Of a stretch of DNA of 8,887 nucleotides, positions 6,409 to 8,887 are shown piece by piece. The notes beneath the pieces were generated by a model. The model was not told where the DNA came from. It was given only the letters and a program-made list of their open reading frames with translations, and did not search any database. Source of the stretch: Chitinophagales bacterium (lineage in GTDB: Bacteria > Bacteroidota > Bacteroidia > Chitinophagales > UBA10324); NCBI GenBank assembly GCA_013695715.1, contig JACCZZ010000175.1, forward strand, positions 1 through 8,887, read 5' to 3'. The position numbers and the translations under genes are program-made. Position 1 is the first letter of the stretch, and each line of letters starts with the position of its first letter.

Positions 6409-8580
6409 CTATTTCACAATAGACATTTCATTAATCAAATAACCTGCACCAGCATATTTATCGATAATAAAAAGAGTATACCGCACATCTAGAGTGATGT
6501 TGCGGCATTGAGAAGAATCAAAATAGATATCGCTCATTGTTCCCTCCCAGCAGCGATCGAAGTTGGTACCTATCAGTTGCCCCTCTCCATTAAGCACGGG
6601 GCTTCCGCTGTTGCCGCCCGTGGTGTGGTTGGAGGCGATAAAACAGGTGCGCAGATTTCCGGAAGCATCTGCATATGCACCGAAATCTTTTTGTTCATAG
6701 AGCTGAAGCAATCTCTGAGGTGCATCATAGAATTCATCGTGCGGAACATATTTTCCAACGAGTCCGTCAATGGTTGTATAATAATTATATTCAACTGCGT
6801 CTCGGGGCTGATAACCTTCTACCTTACCATAAGCAACCCGCAGCGTAGAATTTGCATCGGGATAAAAGCGCCGATCTTTCATAACTTCCATCTGCGCCCT
6901 CATATATTCGCGATTAAGAACATTTAACCGGTCATTTAATCGCAGATAAGAAGGTAATAGGGATTGATCATAATAATCCTTCAGAGCTACAGCCATTGTG
7001 AATGCAGGATCTTTTAACAGCTTTTTTTCACGGCCTTTTTTATATCCGTTCAACAAGCTGATTACCCTTTCTTCATTATCTAAAAATGATTTTGCAAAAA
7101 AATCTGAAGCATAATTATCATATTGGCCATCATATTTATGCAATGATTGTATAAGAAGCGGAGGCAATTGTTCAGATGTAAGGTTATTAATGGAAAGATC
7201 AACCATTGCTGATGTCATCTTCATATCAGTGCGTGCATTATAATCTTTAAAAAAGGCCTCGCATTGGGCCCTTATTTTTTCTATCAGCTTAAGCATACTT
7301 TCCTGTGAGGTAGTATCAATACGGCTCTTATCAGTCAACGGCCTCATGATACCTGCAATTTTAAATATTTCAGGACTCATCAGTGCTTCATTGTAGTAAT
7401 CTATTAATGGCTGCATGATGCGAATGCTATCATACACCATCTTTAAGGAAGGTAAAATGTTACCATAATTTTCCTGCCATTGTGGATTGCTTTGCACACG
7501 TTTGTTAAAATCTGTTTCGTAGGTCATCTTTTTCTCAATAGCATCCGCTTTCTTCAGCCCCATAATCTCACCCTGCCACTTCTTCCATGCATTAGACAAT
7601 CCATAATATTTCGCTGAGTATTTTATTCTGATAGAATCGTTTGCCATCATATCATTCCACCAGATATTTAATCGTGCATCTCTGATGGCGACCTTTTGCG
7701 GATCAGAAATATTTTGAATTACATCAACTGCATATGAAGAAATGTATTCGGTCGTTCTACCCGGAAAACCATATACCATTGTAAAATCTCCATCTTTTAC
7801 TCCTTTCAGGGAAATAGGAAAGAAATAGCGTGGCTTAAATGGAACATTCTCTGCTGAGTATTCGGCTGGCTCGTTATTTTGGTTTGCATAAATTCTAAAT
7901 AGTGAAAAGTCAGCAGCATGCCGCGGCCATATCCAATTATCCTCATCGCCACCAAAATTACCTATTGATTGAGGGGGCGCACCTACCAGCCGCACATCTC
8001 TGTACGTTTCGGTTATAAAGAGATAATATTGATTTCCACTATAAAAGCTTCGTACATACGCCCCATAATGGGATCCTTTAATGGCATCCTGCTCAATTGA
8101 TTTGTTATTTATTTCAATCTGCTTCTGTCTTTCTAATTCATTCATGCCATCAGTTACTCCCATTAATGCGTAGCTGGTAACATCTTCCATTCTTATAATG
8201 AACGTAACTGAAAGCCCGGGGCAGACCAGTTCATTCTCTTGTTTCATTGCCCAGAATCCATCCTTTATATAGTTATGCTCTATGGAGCTGTGCGATTGAA
8301 TTTGTCCAAAACCACAATGATGATTTGTAAGAACTAATCCTTTCTCAGAGACCACCTCACCGGTACATCCGCTTCCAAAAAGCAATACTGCGTCCTTCAT
8401 TGAAGAATGATTTATGCTGTAGATATCTTCAGATGAAAGCTTCATCCCTTTCGACTGCATGTCGGCAATGGTAAGCTGATCAAGTAATATAGGGAGCCAC
8501 ATGCCCTCATCAGCCAGGGCTTGGAGAGAAGTTATTAAAAAAGTAATATATAAGATGATTTTAGACAAGTAATATATCAT
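6409..8580 (-). CDS. dpp11: secreted S46 dipeptidyl-peptidase, DPP11-like
   Basis: Periplasmic serine peptidase of MEROPS family S46, which removes dipeptides from peptide N-termini so that they can be imported as nutrients. The start at 8578-8580 gives a 723-residue protein with signal peptide MIYYLSKIILYITFLITSLQALA cut before DEGMW, the normal mature N-terminus; the frame stays open to 8649, but that would bury the signal sequence. Catalytic residues, aligned to Porphyromonas gingivalis DPP11: His88 in LTNHHCGFG, Asp214 in EDNWIWPRH, Ser658 in TTGGNSGSPVLN. The residue 18 positions after the serine is Arg676, in NFDRCWEG. That position is Arg in DPP11 (prefers Asp or Glu at P1) and Gly in DPP7, so acidic specificity is predicted. 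The middle (about 330-560) is the helical domain that caps the active site. It is monocistronic, convergent with the phosphatase; no clear promoter was found. Confidence 0.93.
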   Translation of the reverse strand: MIYYLSKIILYITFLITSLQALADEGMWLPILLDQLTIADMQSKGMKLSSEDIYSINHSSMKDAVLLFGSGCTGEVVSEKGLVLTNHHCGFGQIQSHSSIEHNYIKDGFWAMKQENELVCPGLSVTFIIRMEDVTSYALMGVTDGMNELERQKQIEINNKSIEQDAIKGSHYGAYVRSFYSGNQYYLFITETYRDVRLVGAPPQSIGNFGGDEDNWIWPRHAADFSLFRIYANQNNEPAEYSAENVPFKPRYFFPISLKGVKDGDFTMVYGFPGRTTEYISSYAVDVIQNISDPQKVAIRDARLNIWWNDMMANDSIRIKYSAKYYGLSNAWKKWQGEIMGLKKADAIEKKMTYETDFNKRVQSNPQWQENYGNILPSLKMVYDSIRIMQPLIDYYNEALMSPEIFKIAGIMRPLTDKSRIDTTSQESMLKLIEKIRAQCEAFFKDYNARTDMKMTSAMVDLSINNLTSEQLPPLLIQSLHKYDGQYDNYASDFFAKSFLDNEERVISLLNGYKKGREKKLLKDPAFTMAVALKDYYDQSLLPSYLRLNDRLNVLNREYMRAQMEVMKDRRFYPDANSTLRVAYGKVEGYQPRDAVEYNYYTTIDGLVGKYVPHDEFYDAPQRLLQLYEQKDFGAYADASGNLRTCFIASNHTTGGNSGSPVLNGEGQLIGTNFDRCWEGTMSDIYFDSSQCRNITLDVRYTLFIIDKYAGAGYLINEMSIVK

Positions 8581-8680
8581 GACAGTAATTTGTTGAATCA
8601 AATTATCTCTGCAAAAATCCGATGATTTTCTATAATGAGTCTGAATCAATCAGAGGGTAGTCATTCAAAAGTGCAAAAAA

Positions 8681-8718
8681 TTTGATGGTTGTTGTAACTT
8701 TTCATACATTAGAACGCC
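8681..8718 (+). promoter_or_regulatory. probable promoter of the DUF4252 gene; possible overlapping ECF-sigma site
   Basis: TTTG (8681-8684), 20 bases, then TACATTAG (8705-8712), matching TAnnTTTG at 5 of 6 fixed positions. Transcription would begin near 8719, about 46 bases before the ATG. Overlapping it, TGTAAC (8693-8698), 16 bases, then CGCC (8715-8718) resembles the AAC-spacer-CGTC pattern of extracytoplasmic-function sigma factors in this phylum, with one mismatch in the second element. Both readings are inferences. Confidence 0.45.
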
Positions 8719-8764
8719 AAACGGGTGATTTAACAAAAAATAATAACCACTAAATTTTATACCC

Positions 8765-8887
8765 ATGAGAAATGTACTCCTTCTTACTTTAGGGCTATTG
8801 CCGGCGACGCTGTTCGCCCAAAATTCTCTACAATCGTTTTTCGAAAAATATGCTGGGCATGATGGTTTTACAACAGTGAAAATTTCA
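8765..8887 (+). CDS. DUF4252 secreted protein, N-terminal fragment
   Basis: Only the first 41 codons are present; the frame is open to the right edge. The signal peptide MRNVLLLTLGLLPATLFA has a short basic start, a leucine-rich core and a likely cut before QNS. The mature beginning, SLQSFFEKYAGHDGFTTVKIS, fits the start of DUF4252 proteins as I know them: a short secreted family in Bacteroidota of unknown function, opening with FF.KY...FT.V.IS. As I recall, these genes often sit near RpoE-type sigma factor and anti-sigma genes, which would be to the right of this window. The start at 8765 is the only one that gives a proper signal peptide. It is divergent from the S46 peptidase, 184 bases apart. 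Fragment length limits confidence in the family. Confidence 0.68.
   Translation, partial: MRNVLLLTLGLLPATLFAQNSLQSFFEKYAGHDGFTTVKIS

Noticed and set aside
6508..6927. 139-codon open frame antisense to the S46 peptidase
   Set aside because: It lies wholly over the conserved C-terminal catalytic region of a well-supported gene, and its translation shows no recognisable family or export signal.
8614..8629. AAAATC-CGAT-GATTTT small hairpin upstream of the S46 peptidase
   Set aside because: Six mostly A-T pairs in AT-rich DNA; not distinguishable from chance, and no promoter elements were found near it.
8581..8649. N-terminal extension of the S46 peptidase to 8649
   Set aside because: It would place 23 charged and polar residues ahead of a clear signal peptide; the start at 8580 gives the normal exported N-terminus.
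1..8887. Mobile elements, CRISPR arrays, tRNA/rRNA genes, defence or secondary-metabolite clusters
   Set aside because: No transposase, integrase, regularly spaced repeats, structural RNA or cluster-type genes seen on either strand; the genes are ordinary housekeeping and phylum-typical families.

Overview
The window looks like chromosomal DNA from a member of the Bacteroidota, probably a Chitinophagales/Sphingobacteriales-type or related environmental lineage. The reasons are: AT-rich sequence; no recognisable Shine-Dalgarno sequences ahead of most starts; several intergenic matches to the Bacteroidota promoter (TTTG about 17-21 bp upstream of TAnnTTTG); and families that are typical of or confined to this phylum (DUF4252, S46 dipeptidyl-peptidase). 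It is mostly a housekeeping region. I see no phage, insertion sequence, CRISPR array, tRNA, rRNA, toxin-antitoxin or defence genes.

Layout, left to right: thioredoxin trxA (+); a convergent DUF1361 membrane protein (-); a divergent DUF58 (MoxR-associated/vWA-like) protein (+) followed by ispE of the non-mevalonate isoprenoid pathway (+); convergent carA, the small subunit of carbamoyl-phosphate synthase (-); divergent metK, S-adenosylmethionine synthetase (+), then a low-molecular-weight protein-tyrosine-phosphatase (+); a convergent secreted S46 peptidase with the DPP11 specificity arginine (-); and the start of a DUF4252 secreted protein (+) that runs off the right edge. Strands alternate often, so most genes are probably separate transcription units and no multi-gene pathway operon is visible. 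carB is not next to carA, and no moxR is next to the DUF58 gene.

The less ordinary content is between the genes. There are hairpins in two convergent junctions (346-376 and 3101-3153). A perfect 10-bp inverted repeat lies between the divergent DUF1361 and DUF58 genes (1143-1185). Two interleaved inverted repeats lie between carA and metK (4282-4319); they could be a protein operator at the carA start site or an H-type pseudoknot in RNA. Promoter-like sequences precede carA, metK, the phosphatase and the DUF4252 gene. DUF58 and ispE both appear to start with TTG. Two starts were moved inward from the longest open frame: metK to 4444 and the S46 peptidase to 8580. No gap longer than 300 bases lacks a gene; the longest (4227-4443) carries the carA and metK regulatory sequence.

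I did not find a convincing undescribed multi-gene system. The carA-metK intergenic element is the best candidate for something new, but it rests on one sequence and needs comparative support.
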